DNA from: Limanda limanda
Lineage: Eukaryota > Chordata > Actinopteri > Pleuronectiformes > Pleuronectidae
Reading direction: 5' to 3'
Assembly (NCBI RefSeq): GCF_963576545.1
Contig: NC_083638.1
Coordinates: 27,290,090 to 27,354,089, forward strand
Length of the DNA stretch: 64,000 nt
Shown here: piece by piece, positions 39,867 through 64,000 of the stretch
Layout: every line of letters starts with the position of its first letter
How positions within the stretch are numbered: position 1 is the first letter of the stretch
Position numbers and translations under genes: made by a program
The notes under the pieces: generated by a model
What the model was told of the DNA's origin: nothing
Seen by the model: the letters and a program-made list of their open reading frames with translations, nothing else
Databases searched by the model: none

Positions 39867-42800
39867 ATCTCTCTTTACAAATCAAATTATGAGCTGAATG
39901 GAATATTATATACAAACTGTTTTTTTTCCTGAACACACTCCCCACACAATCTCACATTTCATCTCTCTTACTGGGAGACATTCAAATTTTTGGCATGTGA
40001 ATAATCCCTGTCTGGCGCCAAACTCTTTTATATGTCCTTTCATTTAGAAAACCAACGCTACAACACACTATGTGGTTTCCGGGGCTAAGGGGAGCTAAGT
40101 CTAGAACAGAGGATATAGTGACAACTTCTACTGCTGAACTTTAACGCTGGTCAAATGTTTTATTTAAAGACCAACTATTTAAAGTAACTTGTGTTAGTAA
40201 TCATCGTCAACGGTCAATTTCCCTATTCTCGTTATTGTATTTACTCACTGAGCGTCAGAAACAGAACTGTGTGGGAATCGTTCCTCTTGTGCTGGGAGCT
40301 GTCAGCGTAGATGTGGGTGTAGTTGTGGTGATTAGAAAGCAGGGGACCAGACTTGTTCACAGGTTTGACCCAGTCCTCCATCTCAGATGTCGCAGCGATC
40401 ATCTTCAGGGTCTCAGCAGAGAGCGTGGTGCTGTCTTCAACACACTGAAGAAAGACAAAGCACATGTTTTTGGTTGCACCAAAAGTGAACGTCACAAAGC
40501 CTGCCAGCCTTTCAGCACTTTCAGTAACAACATGTTTACAGGGACTCCAGTAATACATTACTAATCTGATTATACAGTAGTCTGAATAAGACACTGCCAT
40601 GTTAACAGCATTTGGTAAAAAATAAGGTCATACTCAGAATAAACAATAACACATTATGTAGACATACATCTAGTGTAATGTCCAATTGGAGTTTTCACAG
40701 CGTTTTGTGCCATCGAGACAACCTTACTGCTTGAGGACGCGTGCCCTGTATTTGAATGTATACAAGAGGGAACTATGAAGTTTTGGTTTGGAGAGGAAAT
40801 CATAGTTATTCTATATGTTTTCAGGGAATTGGTGTCATTTTCTAAAAATCCCAGGACATCGGATGTGTGTCTTAGTTAGTGGATGAAATGTCGACGTGAG
40901 TCATAATCCGACTATGCTCTGTGACATGTTAACAGGAATAATAATACAAACTTGGACAAAACCTATGTAAACATCATAGTCACAGTAATGTCTAATTCAA
41001 AATATGATCAATAGTCAGATTGTTGGTGTCGATGTAAATGTAGTCAATGCTTATGTTTCCTTGTGTCATTTCATTGCAGTTCTACTTGATTAGTTTTACC
41101 TGTGTCTAGTTTACTTTGTGTATTTAATCCCTGTGTTTTGTCTTCCTGGTTTGTCTTGTCAGTTTCCCTTTTCTACGTCACAGTGTTTACAATTTAAACT
41201 GATTAAAAAAGCTATGGTCTAAGAAGTGCTAAATCACTGATTGATCAATAAAAAAGACTGTATCTGAGTCATGTTTATTACTCTTGACTAATAATCAACT
41301 GGTGCCCGTGTAAGTGTTTTCAAGAGTTAAGAAAATCCTCGTGCTTGCAGAACCAGAGTTGTGCGTGTGGAGCAGAATGTGTCATATGTTTTTTCACACA
41401 TAGAAATGCTCACTTGCAAGTATGGTTTTTACATGCGTGAATTTTGTGATTCAATAAATGACTCAACAAATTTAAAAGATAGAAGCCAAACTAATGTCAG
41501 CAATCCTTTTGTGATGGGACTTTCATATTTCACCTCTGTTCAGTTTAAATGGCACATACCATCCTAGATCTGTCCTTATTGCTTGCTTTGCTTTGGCCTT
41601 TAAATGCAGAGGTTGCAAAGATGTTGTCAAAATCTTCAATGGTGTAAACACACACGGCGGTCATATGCCTGAGGAGAGATGCAGAGGTCAGCAGGTTCAC
41701 ACAGTAACATTTGCAGGAATAAACAAAACTGTTGTGAGATCAGCAACTATTGTAGCCTATTGCTGGTCAAAAATAAAAGCACGAAACAAAACAACAGCTG
41801 AGCAGACGGCTCAATTTAGAAAAAGAGGAACTGATTCAATCCTCTTTGACCCCCAAAAGCAAGAGGAAGTGGTTAAACCCGTGGCCTCACATAGGACCTG
41901 ACTTTACTGTGTTACATGAGTCATTTGGTGCGTTCGACTTGATGCAGTGCTGCAGCACTGACCTAATATGATGCATACTTGTCCTAACACAATGAATGCC
42001 AGTTAGAATAGGTCACGTGACCTAAAAAACGTCATCTCCCTCTGACAGTTAGTTGTCTGTGTATTTACACATGATCACTTTACTATGGTTAAAACTTTCA
42101 GCGGAAAGAAAATTATTCGTTGTTCATCGTATTCTTTGTTAGAATCGTAACATCCTAAACATCCGTTGCAGATCCGTTAATCTGCAATGAGAAAGGCAAA
42201 CGTTGTGAGATCGGCCGTTGATCTTTTCTCATTGACGCTAAGAGGAGTAGAAAGTGTTTGACTCCTGTGTTTATTTACTCCATCCTTTCAGCTGATCAAG
42301 TCAGACACAGTCAGACACAGTCCAAGTCAAACGCACCTATTGATACTGAAAACAATTTATTATGCCGAATAATGTCCAAGTAAGAATAACTATTAAAAAA
42401 AGACATATGAAGAAGTTATGACTGTAATCAAGTGCTTACTATACTTTATACTTTATGAGTTTCCTACTTGAGTAAAACCTTGCAATCTGCCTCCGACCTT
42501 TGCTTGAATACACAGTTATTGACGGTTAATGGAGTCCTACCATTCATTTCTGAAGAGTCCATAAACCCTGGTATCCTGCCACTGGTCTGCCTGCACAATG
42601 GCCACATCTACCAGTTCAGAGAAATGCTGTCTGGTGTCGGGGTCTCCGCAGAAGAGCCTGGCACTCATCTGGGACGTCCAAGTGAGCTGCATGTTGTTCT
42701 TGCGACCCCCAATATCTGCCTGGAGTAAACATGCCGACTTACATCAATACCTTTAAAATGCACACATATCTCCCGATGTTTTAACATTCCAACTAATATA

Positions 42801-45800
42801 AATGAGAAAGTTATCGATCCTAAAGGCCTTACCATGCAAACCCGGGTGACATACGGGAGCCACATGTCACCTCGCAGGTCAGTACCACTGTTTTTCTCCT
42901 TGTAGAAAGCAAAAACCTTATCCTGTAAGGGAGCTTCTCTTCCTCTGCTGAGCATCAAACCCACATAGTGTTGCTCTATAAAGACAAACAAAGTCCTTAT
43001 TTGTTATTACAGCCTTGAGACACAAGCTTTTTCAGTCATGCACTGAGCTCCAGACAATTTCAGACTCAGCTGTTCCTAACACGTACATGTTACATGCCAG
43101 CCCCTTTGTAAAATACACACAAAATGTCCGATTGAGCCCATGTGTGAATTCACTGCGAGCGAGTGGGCGTAAAAAAAACTGAATACAATTATCTCAGGAT
43201 GAAAAAGAGGTGCCACACATGTGGAAGACACCAAAAAGGACGTCAACTTAGAGATACAAGAGATTCAAGAGCTTTTAGCGAATAAGTCAAGAACCAAGTT
43301 TAAAAGAACCAAATTTAAATAAAGGGGAAATCATTCTCCATACAGATACCTTTATTATGCATCCCTGGTCCAACTCTGTTTTTACCAAACTTGTGGATGC
43401 CAACATACTCCTGAGATCCAGAGTTTGTGATGTAGAGGTCGGCACTTTCTGCTGATTCTGGTAAGAACAAAAGCAACAATTACACATTTTAAGTTTCTCA
43501 CAGATGCATCACTGTGCAAGAATCTGATCACAGTTCATAAAACAGACGTGTAGGCAGGAGGCTGGAGCAGGAAGCTGCATGTCCATCTCTCACAAGCACC
43601 TCACACCACTTTTTAGCCAAAATATATGTTTTTATATTTGATGTATAGACATTTTAATTATTACCATGTCTTATGTGTACATATTGGAGAGAGTTTTTTT
43701 TAGGCTGTGGCTCAGGGGTAAGAGCGGCCGTCCTCTTACCAGAAGGTGAGGGCGAGATACTAAACCCCAAATTGCCTGTTCTCATAGAGAAAAGTGCTGC
43801 ACATAGATGCACTGTATGAATGTGTGTGTGTGAATGTGTGAACGTAAAGCTGTACTGTAAAGTGCTTTGAGTGGTCATCAAGACTAGAAAAGCTCTATAT
43901 AAAAACAGACCATTTACCATTTTGCACACTGAAGTCGGAACAGCTACCTCACAACCAGGGAAAAGGAAGCTTCAGTAAAGCAGATTAGTTGGACTGAAGA
44001 GAAGCAGCACATATTAACAGGACAGATAAAAAGATAAATTAAGCCTTCAAGATTGAAAAACATAGACATGAGCATCAGGAAACCTGGGAAGCCAGACAGC
44101 AGCGACTCAGCGGATAAAAAATAGCCAGTGTGGATACAAAACTCACCTACAAGTGCCGCTGGTTCACCCTCCTTCACGATGAATGACCTTATGCCTCTTT
44201 CTATGGCCCTCAATTTATTTGAAGGGGTGCATGTGGGTGACTGTGCAGATAAATTCTACAAAGAAAACAAAAACCCTAAGTCTAAAGAAATACACTCCTT
44301 ATTGTGACAAGTGGGATTTAAGGACTCGTTTCATCAAGAAAATGTTGAAAACTGGAATGTTGAAATGTTTATTGCATCCTTCCTGTGTTCATGGTAATAC
44401 TCGTTGTAGGAGGGGGGGGGGGGGGGGGGAGCGACTGATTACATGAAGCAGAACAGAGGACCCCCACCACCGCTCCCAGTAACACATCTGCATCTCTGCT
44501 GTCTCCTACCACGTCACAGCACAGCGTCTCTCTGCCGTTGGTTCCACACACTAACGCCTGGTCAGCCTCCTGCCTCTCTTGGACCACTGTGATGTTATAG
44601 CCACAATCCTGAAGGACAAGGGGAAGAGGATTTTTTTTTTTATATTTCAGGGATACCTAACAACACGACTGCTCTGCTGTGTCATGTCACACTGCTCACC
44701 TCAGTGGTGCACTCCTTCCACACCAGCCTCCTTTCTACAGGAGCCTGTGAAGAGGAAATAGAGAGGGGCTATTACTGTGCTCCATGTTACTGTAAAGTAA
44801 AGGTTCAGTGCATTCAGGGCAGTTTTACATCCGCCTGTAGCAACACAGCTGTTCACTACCTTCCGGGGCTGCTGAAAGTCGTATGTGTACAAGTGGGTTT
44901 GTCCAGCAGCCGTGACAGAGTCTGGTTCTCCCCTCAGGAGAATCCGTACAGGTGCATGGTTTCCAGGTAGAGGCGACCTTTTAACTGCAATCTCTAAAAA
45001 TAAACAGAATATTCACATCCATAAAACAGTTTTTTGTATCATGGTGGCTGTGTGTGCTCTTCTGGTGTGTCAATATGTCTTTTAGTTTGTCCCTTTTTTA
45101 TTATTTTTATATATTATATTTTATATTTGTTTAATTCCATTTTTTTTTTTGCTGTTATATTCTAAGCATTGCTAGAAGAGAGCCTGTGACCTAAGCATTT
45201 CATTGCAAGCAACTGCTTAATGTAACTGTTATGACAATAAACTCTTGAATCTTGAATCTTGAATTTGCCAGAATGTTACAGCCATGGGAGAACTTTGTCG
45301 ATTAAACTGAGATGATAACTGCTGTCAGGGTCTCTGCAGAAGAGCCTAGCAATCATCTGGGACGTCCAGCTGAACTGCAGGTTGTTCTCTGGACCACCAA
45401 TATCTGCCTAAAGTCAATATCAGTTACTTCTTTATAATGCAAGGAATAGCGTATGTAATTAATTTGTTTTACTGCAAATATGAATACTTTGGGCACACAA
45501 CTAAAATGTATGTGAAAGTTCTTAAATCCTAAAGCCTGATGTTAGTGCCAGATGAGCACTTTGCAGTTGCTGATATTTTACTAGAGAAGGAATGCTAATT
45601 TTTTTATGTTTCTCAGAATTAAAAAGTCTTTTTATGTTTATTTCCCCCTGATGTTAACTGCTTCACTATCACATTCGACTTCCTCCCACCTTTTATACTT
45701 TATTTCTGATTCCTATCCCTCTGCAGTACAAAACACTATACATGACTTCAATTAGAATTTAGAGCCTATGAATAGGAAACCAGGAGAAACACCACATCCT

Positions 45801-46023
45801 TTCTGGTATTTACTCAAACATAGTAACACACCGTGTTCTCGTCTGAATGCAACTTAACGTTATCCCGATGTTAAAACGATGTTAGGTTTGTAAACAAAAA
45901 AAAGAAATAGTCCATACCTTTGTCTGTGAACACCCTCCTCGGTAAAGGCGTTGAGTGGGCTTCAGTCAAACTGTCCAGACATGAGAATATTAGAGACGAC
46001 GTTAGAAATAAGAGGAGCGACAT
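30302..46023 (-). CDS. sema7a: Semaphorin 7A, GPI-anchored, complete
   Basis: Signalling ligand for integrin and plexin C1 in axon growth and immunity, held on the outer membrane. Fourteen exons, 5' to 3': 45918-46023, 44860-44993, 44700-44744, 44510-44608, 44147-44255, 43350-43457, 42833-42975, 42541-42719, 41560-41668, 40249-40444, 38043-38158, 37431-37570, 32458-32519, 30302-30651. They total 1896 nt in unbroken phase, 631 residues (human about 666). Residues 1 to about 24 form a signal peptide (MSLLLFLTSSLIFSCL). The Sema domain runs to about 460, with DTRVYGLFRNEW, TAVCVYTIEDFDNIF and NNGAIHKVIQ. The PSI domain follows (CAQYGDCEECVLARDPYCGW), then one Ig domain with Cys544 and Cys588 (NSKYFLSCPM as in SEMA7A). 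The C-terminus is hydrophobic (PLVWVCLVAALIKG) with no cytoplasmic tail, so it is a GPI signal. Its tail faces arid3b and its head faces eprs1. The RGD motif is displaced (see findings). Confidence 0.95.
30652..32457 (-). other. sema7a: sema7a intron 13
   Basis: Lies between the 62-nt exon 13 and the Ig/GPI exon 14. It contains the small MITE at 32048-32205 and no other recognisable element. Confidence 0.85.
32048..32205. mobile_element. Short MITE, same end type as 29072-29503
   Basis: The left end, CATAGACTTGTATAAAGATGG, is matched in inverted form by the right end, CCATCTATATACACAGTCACTG. Only about 155 bp, with no coding capacity. Inserted in sema7a intron 13. Confidence 0.65.
32520..37430 (-). 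other. sema7a: sema7a intron 12 (4.9 kb)
   Basis: Lies between the PSI exon and exon 13. It holds a CT microsatellite (32801-32840) and a perfect G7C7 palindrome (33091-33104). Frames up to about 146 codons occur but show no family features or consistent splice sites. Confidence 0.85.
32801..32840. repeat. CT microsatellite
   Basis: A pure TC/CT dinucleotide run of about 20 units in sema7a intron 12. Confidence 0.95.
37571..38042 (-). other. sema7a: sema7a intron 11
   Basis: A 472-bp intron between the last Sema exon and the PSI exon. The phrase GAGCTGCGCAATATGACTTC at about 37708 resembles ends of common fish MITEs, but I cannot delimit an element. Confidence 0.7.
38159..40248 (-). other. 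sema7a: sema7a intron 10
   Basis: A 2.1-kb intron. It holds a CA tract at about 39832-39859 and unclassified repeat-like sequence at 38820-39090. The acceptor region next to exon 11 contains a possible alternative splice site (see findings). Confidence 0.8.
39832..39859. repeat. CA microsatellite
   Basis: A short pure CA run in sema7a intron 10. Confidence 0.85.
40445..42540 (-). other. sema7a: sema7a introns 9 and 8 flanking exon 9
   Basis: Introns 40445-41559 and 41669-42540 flank exon 9 (41560-41668). Both are AT-rich. I see no mobile element or further exon. Confidence 0.75.
42976..43349 (-). other. sema7a: sema7a intron 6
   Basis: A 374-bp intron between exons 6 and 7; its phase joins G to AG to give a Glu codon. 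Nothing else is seen in it. Confidence 0.85.
43690..43920 (+). mobile_element. tRNA-derived teleost SINE, internally deleted
   Basis: A tRNA-like head (GCTGTGGCTCAGGGGTAAGA, then ACCAGAAGGT) leads into the conserved fish SINE body: GAGATACTAAACCCCAAATTG, TGAATGTGTG, AAAGTGCTTTGAGTGGTC and GCTCTATATAAAAACAGACC. The usual B-box segment is missing, so it is a dead copy. It lies in sema7a intron 5, antisense to the gene. I do not name the family firmly. Confidence 0.85.
44412..44429. repeat. Poly(dG) tract of 18
   Basis: Eighteen consecutive G on the + strand in sema7a intron 4, so poly(C) in its pre-mRNA. It is followed closely by exon 4 at 44510. Confidence 0.9.
45150..45264 (+). mobile_element. 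3' tail of a fish LINE-type retroposon
   Basis: The sequence CATTTCATTGCAAGCAACTG, a short spacer and then GACAATAAACTCTTGAATC, ending in repeats of the 7-mer TTGAATC, is the usual 3' end of teleost non-LTR elements. Only the tail remains. It directly abuts the broken sema7a exon-8 copy. Confidence 0.6.
45276..45407 (-). pseudogene. Decayed extra copy of sema7a exon 8 inside sema7a intron 1
   Basis: Read on the - strand after an intact acceptor (CTTTAG), it encodes ADIGGPENNLQFSWTSQM and then ARLFCRDPDS. This parallels exon 8 at 42541-42719 (ADIGGRKNNMQLTWTSQM, then ARLFCGDPDT). Similarity then stops, and the frame ends at a TAA at 45276-45278. The exon-7-side intron is also duplicated: AAAGTTCTTAAATCCTAAAG at about 45520 mirrors AAAGTTATCGATCCTAAAGG at about 42808. 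It lies upstream of exon 2 on the transcript and lacks a donor, so it cannot replace exon 8. It is a relic of a partial duplication or of a lost tandem sema7a-like gene. Confidence 0.8.
45408..45917 (-). other. sema7a: Remainder of sema7a intron 1
   Basis: The first about 140 bp are duplicated intron 7 (see the exon-8 relic). The rest, up to exon 1, is unique AT-rich sequence in which I see nothing. Confidence 0.7.
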
Positions 46024-46040
46024 GTTGAAGACCTGACCAT
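46002..46040 (-). promoter_or_regulatory. sema7a: Short upstream ORF overlapping the sema7a start codon
   Basis: On the - strand an ATG in a CCATGG context begins 17 nt before the sema7a ATG, in another frame. It codes for MVRSSTCRSSYF and stops inside sema7a codon 7. If the mRNA starts upstream of 46040, this would lower initiation at the sema7a AUG, which has A at -3 but T at +4. The frame stays open up to 46199 with another in-frame ATG, so the uORF could be longer. Confidence 0.5.
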
Positions 46041-46185
46041 GGAACACTGCAAATATTGTGACAGCGGGAAAGGAAAAGAGGCGCCTGGCAACGCCGGGTC
46101 TAGACCTCTACGGTCAGGAATCGGAGGCGCAGCGCCATTGCCCCCTGGCTGTTGACGGGGGGAGGCGCATTTCTCAGCGCTGGTC
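46041..46185 (-). promoter_or_regulatory. sema7a: GC/CpG-rich presumed sema7a promoter and 5' UTR
   Basis: Immediately upstream of the sema7a start, about 140 bp are markedly CpG-rich (for example GGCGCCTGGCAACGCCGGG and GGAGGCGCAGCGCCATTG), in contrast to AT-rich surroundings. The tandem repeat array begins just beyond it. The transcription start itself cannot be seen. Confidence 0.45.
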
Positions 46186-46189
46186 ATTT

Positions 46190-47240
46190 GATCGTACACA
46201 TGTAGGACTTTACTTTGAAAAATCTCTTAATCTATACAGTAAACATGTTTAATATTCAGTATGTAGGTAGTCAGAGAGGTCCTGAAGACAAGCATATCGG
46301 TCTCTCTCTGAATTTATTGAGCAAAGTATTTTTACAGTACTTTGAAATATCCAGAAATTAACAGATCTGATTGTACACATGTTGGACTTTACTTTGAAAA
46401 ATCTCCAGATCTATACAGTAAATATGTTTGATATTCAGTATGTAGGTAGTCAGAGACGTCCTGGACACAGGCCTATTAGTCTCTCTCTGAACTTATTGAG
46501 CAAAGTGTTTTTACAGTACTTTGAAATATCCAGAAATGAACAGATTTGATTGTACATGTTAGACTTTACTTTGAAAAATCTTTTAATCTATACAGTAAAT
46601 ATGTTTAATATTCAGTTTGTAGGTAGTCAGAGAGGTCCTGATCAAAGGCATTTCAGTCTCTCTCTGAACTTATTGAGCAAAGTATTTTTACAGTACTTTG
46701 AAGTATCCTGAAATGTTTTATTCCACAGTGAACATGTTTGACCTTACTTTGAAAAATCTCTTAATCTATACAGTAAACATGTTTAATATTCAGTATGTAG
46801 GTAGTCAGAGAGGTCCTGAACACAAGCATATCGGTCTCTCTCTGAATTTATTGAGCAAAGTATTTTTACAGTACTTTGAAATATCCAGAAATTAACAGAT
46901 CTGATTGTACACATGTTGGACTTTACTTTGAAAAATCTCCAGATCTATACAGTAAATATGTTTGATATTCAGTATGTAGGTAGTCAGAGACGTCCTGAAC
47001 ACAGGCCTATTAGTCTCTCTCTGAACTTATTGAGCAAAGTGTTTTTACAGTACTTTGAAATATCCAGAAATGAACAGATTTGATTGTACATGTTAGACTT
47101 TATTTTGAAAAATCTTTTAATCTATTCAATAAATATGTTACATATATTTTTTTACAGTGCTTTGAAATATCCAGAAATTAGCTACTTGAAGCTAAAAATG
47201 TGTGACTTTTATTTTGTAAAATCTCTAAATTGATACATTC
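46190..47240. repeat. Satellite-like tandem array, 179-bp unit, 534-bp higher-order repeat
   Basis: Each unit runs GATTGTACACATG, CTTTACTTTGAAAAATC, TATACAGTAAATATG, GTAGGTAGTCAGAGA, TTATTGAGCAAAGT and TTTTTACAGTACTTTGAAAT. Unit starts fall at 46190, 46369, 46548, about 46726, 46903 and 47082, with a decayed remnant after about 47150. Units 2-3 and 5-6 match each other far better than their neighbours, giving a 534-bp period of three units. No open frame runs through it. Confidence 0.95.
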
Positions 47241-47283
47241 AAAATGCTATCCATAAAAATGACACGTGAGACAATATATACTT

Positions 47284-47400
47284 ATCAGAATCAGAATCAG
47301 AAGTATTTTATTGCCAAGTACGTTCACACATACAAGGAATTTGCTCTGGTTATTGGTGCATACAATGAACATAGAACATAAAAACGCAATAAATACAACA
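47284..47400 (-). mobile_element. 3' tail of a fish LINE-type retroposon (- orientation)
   Basis: On the - strand the sequence reads TTCCTTGTATGTGTGAACG, ACTTGGCAATAAAATACTTC and then TTCTGA repeats, the usual tail of teleost non-LTR elements. No coding part remains. Confidence 0.55.
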
Positions 47401-47783
47401 TGCATGGAGAGCAATACAAAATGGGAAACCAGTATATATTTACTCACTTTCTACTTCTTATTTACTCACTTTTTATCAATATTTATTCAAAGTAACATTT
47501 ATTTTGAGATAAACATTTCTGAATAAAAATATATAAAAAATATAAAATATAAAAAGTGAAGTAAAAAGTGAAATGCTAAATGCAGAACAGTTAACAGTGT
47601 CATATTGCAATATGCAATGTAATGTAGTATAATATAATATGATATGATATAATGTGTTAATTTAACACATCCTAGAGGTGTGGGGGTGAAATAAAAGTCC
47701 GAGTCAGGTGGGGGTCCCGGGCCTTGTTGATAAGGCCAACTATCACAGAAAACATGGACGTGATTCACAATTTATATGTTGGT

Positions 47784-48207
47784 AGAAAGTAAATATGCTT
47801 TAGATTCCTGAAGATTCTCTGCTGGCCCAAGGGCTTCTTCAGTTCAGAACAACAATTCACTGGATGACTGGCCATCTTCACATATGTAGGTGAATCAGGA
47901 ACAGGTTGAACTGGTCCTGTGATCTAGCATCCAAGCACACTCAAATGTTTTGTTGATTCAAATTATAGTAGCTAATAAGACGACAGCTACATTGGTTTTT
48001 TTCTAAAGACAGAGTTTTAAATTAAATCTAGAAAAAGATTAGCAAACTGCAACACTATCTACACTTTCAACAGATTATACAAACAGTACATGACAGCAGC
48101 AGAAGTAAATGTGCACAACACAGGCACTTACCCACCCAAGACCACGTTTCAGGAGGCTTGCATCAGCCTGCTGTTCTCACTGCCAACGCACCGCGGCGCT
48201 GTTCATT
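47784..48207. repeat. Inverted repeat, left arm (intergenic)
   Basis: About 420 bp that recur, reverse-complemented and with small indels, at 49977-50373. Shared words include GATTCCTGAAGATTCTCTGC, CCAGTTCAACC (complement side) and AACGCACCGCGGCGCTGTTC. The arms are about 1.77 kb apart and enclose the eprs1 promoter and exon 1. Confidence 0.92.
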
Positions 48208-49042
48208 GTGACTATAATCCAATCCATTTCATTTTCAATTATGCATTTAGCTCCATGTTAACAGTTTATTTTAAAAAAATGCTTTGGATGCGTTTACCAT
48301 AAGTGTCAGTATATGCGCGCAGTGGAATTTCTGTGTCGGCTTATTTGACCACAGAGACGCGAGTGTCGGCTGGCTAGACCACAGTGTATCATGACCAGAC
48401 AAACAAAAAAGTCTGGAGGTGCAAATAGAAAAACGCAACAGGAAGCCTGCTATTTTGCATTTAGTGGCCATTTTTGCCATATTCCACATTTTTACTTTGA
48501 GGTACTTCTCCCAGGGCTTTCATCAGATCAACTACAAATTGAGATGAGTGTCATCACAAGATGGAGATACAAACCAACTCCAAGATCGATTTTTCGTCAC
48601 ACGGTGTGACCGTGGTGTGGCATCAAAGTTTGATTAACCGCCATTAAAACATGATGTTCTGTATCTCGGACAAACATGGACCATGAATTCTTTGATGCTG
48701 AGCCTTAAACAGTGACAGTGTCAGTGGTCATAGATCAAAGGAATCTTTCTGTCTTGCAAAGGTGACGTCTCTCTCTCTCTCAGAATTGGGACATTTCCTC
48801 AAACCGTGTCAACATTGAGTCAACTATCTATCTATCTTCGCAGTTCTGCTCCTGTGCACTTGGTGGCAGTGTTACACATCTCAGTTGTTGGTTAACCTTC
48901 ATAAAACCACAGAAGCGTGCAGCCGTCCCTTCCTGCAGTGGTGTGTTGGTGTGGAGAGTTTCCTCCTCCTCCTCTCTTCAGACTTCAGTCTCTGAAACAG
49001 TGACAAGGCTTCACCACCTGAGTGGAAGAAGGAGTTTACATC
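48208..49042 (+). promoter_or_regulatory. eprs1: eprs1 upstream region and 5' UTR
   Basis: The region upstream of the eprs1 ATG at 49043. A pyrimidine-rich stretch (TTTCCTCCTCCTCCTCTCTTC at about 48960) could be the start region of a TOP-like mRNA, as is common for translation genes. The start codon context ACATCATGG is strong (A at -3, G at +4). I see no reliable TATA box. There is a short CT run near 48770. Confidence 0.35.
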
Positions 49043-63626
<14,584 letters not shown>

Positions 63627-64000
63627 GTGAGGGACTGGATAGAAGTGAAAGAGGGATCAAGATGTAGATCCTGAAATTGTTTCCAGCCAAACTTAAAGAT
63701 GTTGTTAATAACCGTCACCCTTCTGACAATACCTACAAGACCATTGTCAAATATTGAGGAACAAAGAATTGTTTTACTTTTTGCATCTTAAATCATCTTT
63801 TCTGCTTTAAACCCTTTCTTTCAATCTCTGTATGCAGACCTTTCATTATGATTTCTAAACCTGTTCACACTCTTCACTGTGGTTATTCTCGCTGTGCAGA
63901 CTGATGGATTTATTCCTCTTCCTATTGCACATTCAGCGGAAAAAAAGCATGAAAATGTGCCTTTATTTCTGTCCTTGTCTGAAATTGACCTGTAGACTCA
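63627..64000 (+). other. eprs1: Start of eprs1 intron 25
   Basis: The donor GTGAGG at 63627 follows ACACG (phase 2). The rest of the window is intron, with no exon for the prolyl-tRNA synthetase half. Confidence 0.85.

Noticed and set aside
43690..43735. tRNA-like sequence
   Set aside because: It is the head of a SINE. It lacks a complete B box and cloverleaf, and it is followed by the standard SINE body and tail.
45276..45407. Alternative (mutually exclusive) exon 8 of sema7a
   Set aside because: It lies in intron 1, upstream of exon 2, has no donor site and runs into a stop, so splicing could not substitute it for exon 8.
46190..47240. CRISPR-like array
   Set aside because: The repeat is 179 bp with no unique spacers, in a vertebrate genome. 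It is a plain tandem repeat.

Overview
The window is vertebrate genomic DNA, almost certainly from a teleost fish. It has split genes with GT-AG introns, long AC/CT microsatellites, and fish-type SINE, LINE-tail and MITE repeats. It holds most of one gene, all of a second and the 5' two thirds of a third. I rebuilt these by joining exons whose splice phases agree throughout and whose translations match known families.

Region 1 (1 to about 25.8 kb, + strand) is the 3' part of an ARID3-family transcription factor gene, best called arid3b. Seven coding exons (384 codons with the stop) encode the ARID/extended-ARID DNA-binding domain, the REKLES domain and a Ser/Pro-rich tail. A 19-kb intron splits the ARID domain and contains an exact 87-bp repeat. 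The 3' UTR carries a long CA tract and a CT tract.

Region 2 (30.3 to 46.0 kb, - strand) is a complete 14-exon semaphorin 7A gene (sema7a, 631 residues): signal peptide, Sema domain, PSI, one Ig domain and a GPI-anchor tail. It is tail-to-tail with arid3b. As I recall, SEMA7A and ARID3B are also close neighbours in human, which supports both calls. Intron 1 carries a decayed extra copy of exon 8, and the integrin-type RGD motif is displaced compared with human.

Region 3 (46.0 to 49.0 kb) is the 3-kb head-to-head interval between sema7a and eprs1. It holds a GC-rich sema7a promoter segment, a tandem array with a 179-bp unit and a 534-bp higher-order period, LINE-tail debris, and one arm of a roughly 0.4-kb inverted repeat. 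The other arm lies in eprs1 intron 1, so the first eprs1 exon sits in the loop.

Region 4 (49.0 to 63.6 kb, + strand) is eprs1, bifunctional glutamyl-prolyl-tRNA synthetase. Twenty-five exons (1292 codons plus 2 nt) cover the GST-like domain, the whole glutamyl-tRNA synthetase (HIGH and LSKRK motifs) and the WHEP linker. The prolyl half lies beyond the window. The linker has seven WHEP repeats, against three in human as I recall, and part of the array comes from a recent tandem duplication of a 331-bp exon-plus-intron unit.

The three genes have unrelated roles (transcription, axon/immune guidance, translation); nothing suggests a shared pathway. I found no functional RNA gene, no CRISPR array and no prokaryotic or viral gene. 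The most novel material is the WHEP exon amplification, the duplicated sema7a exon, the repeat architecture around the sema7a/eprs1 divergent promoter, and possible antisense coding fragments in eprs1 intron 12.
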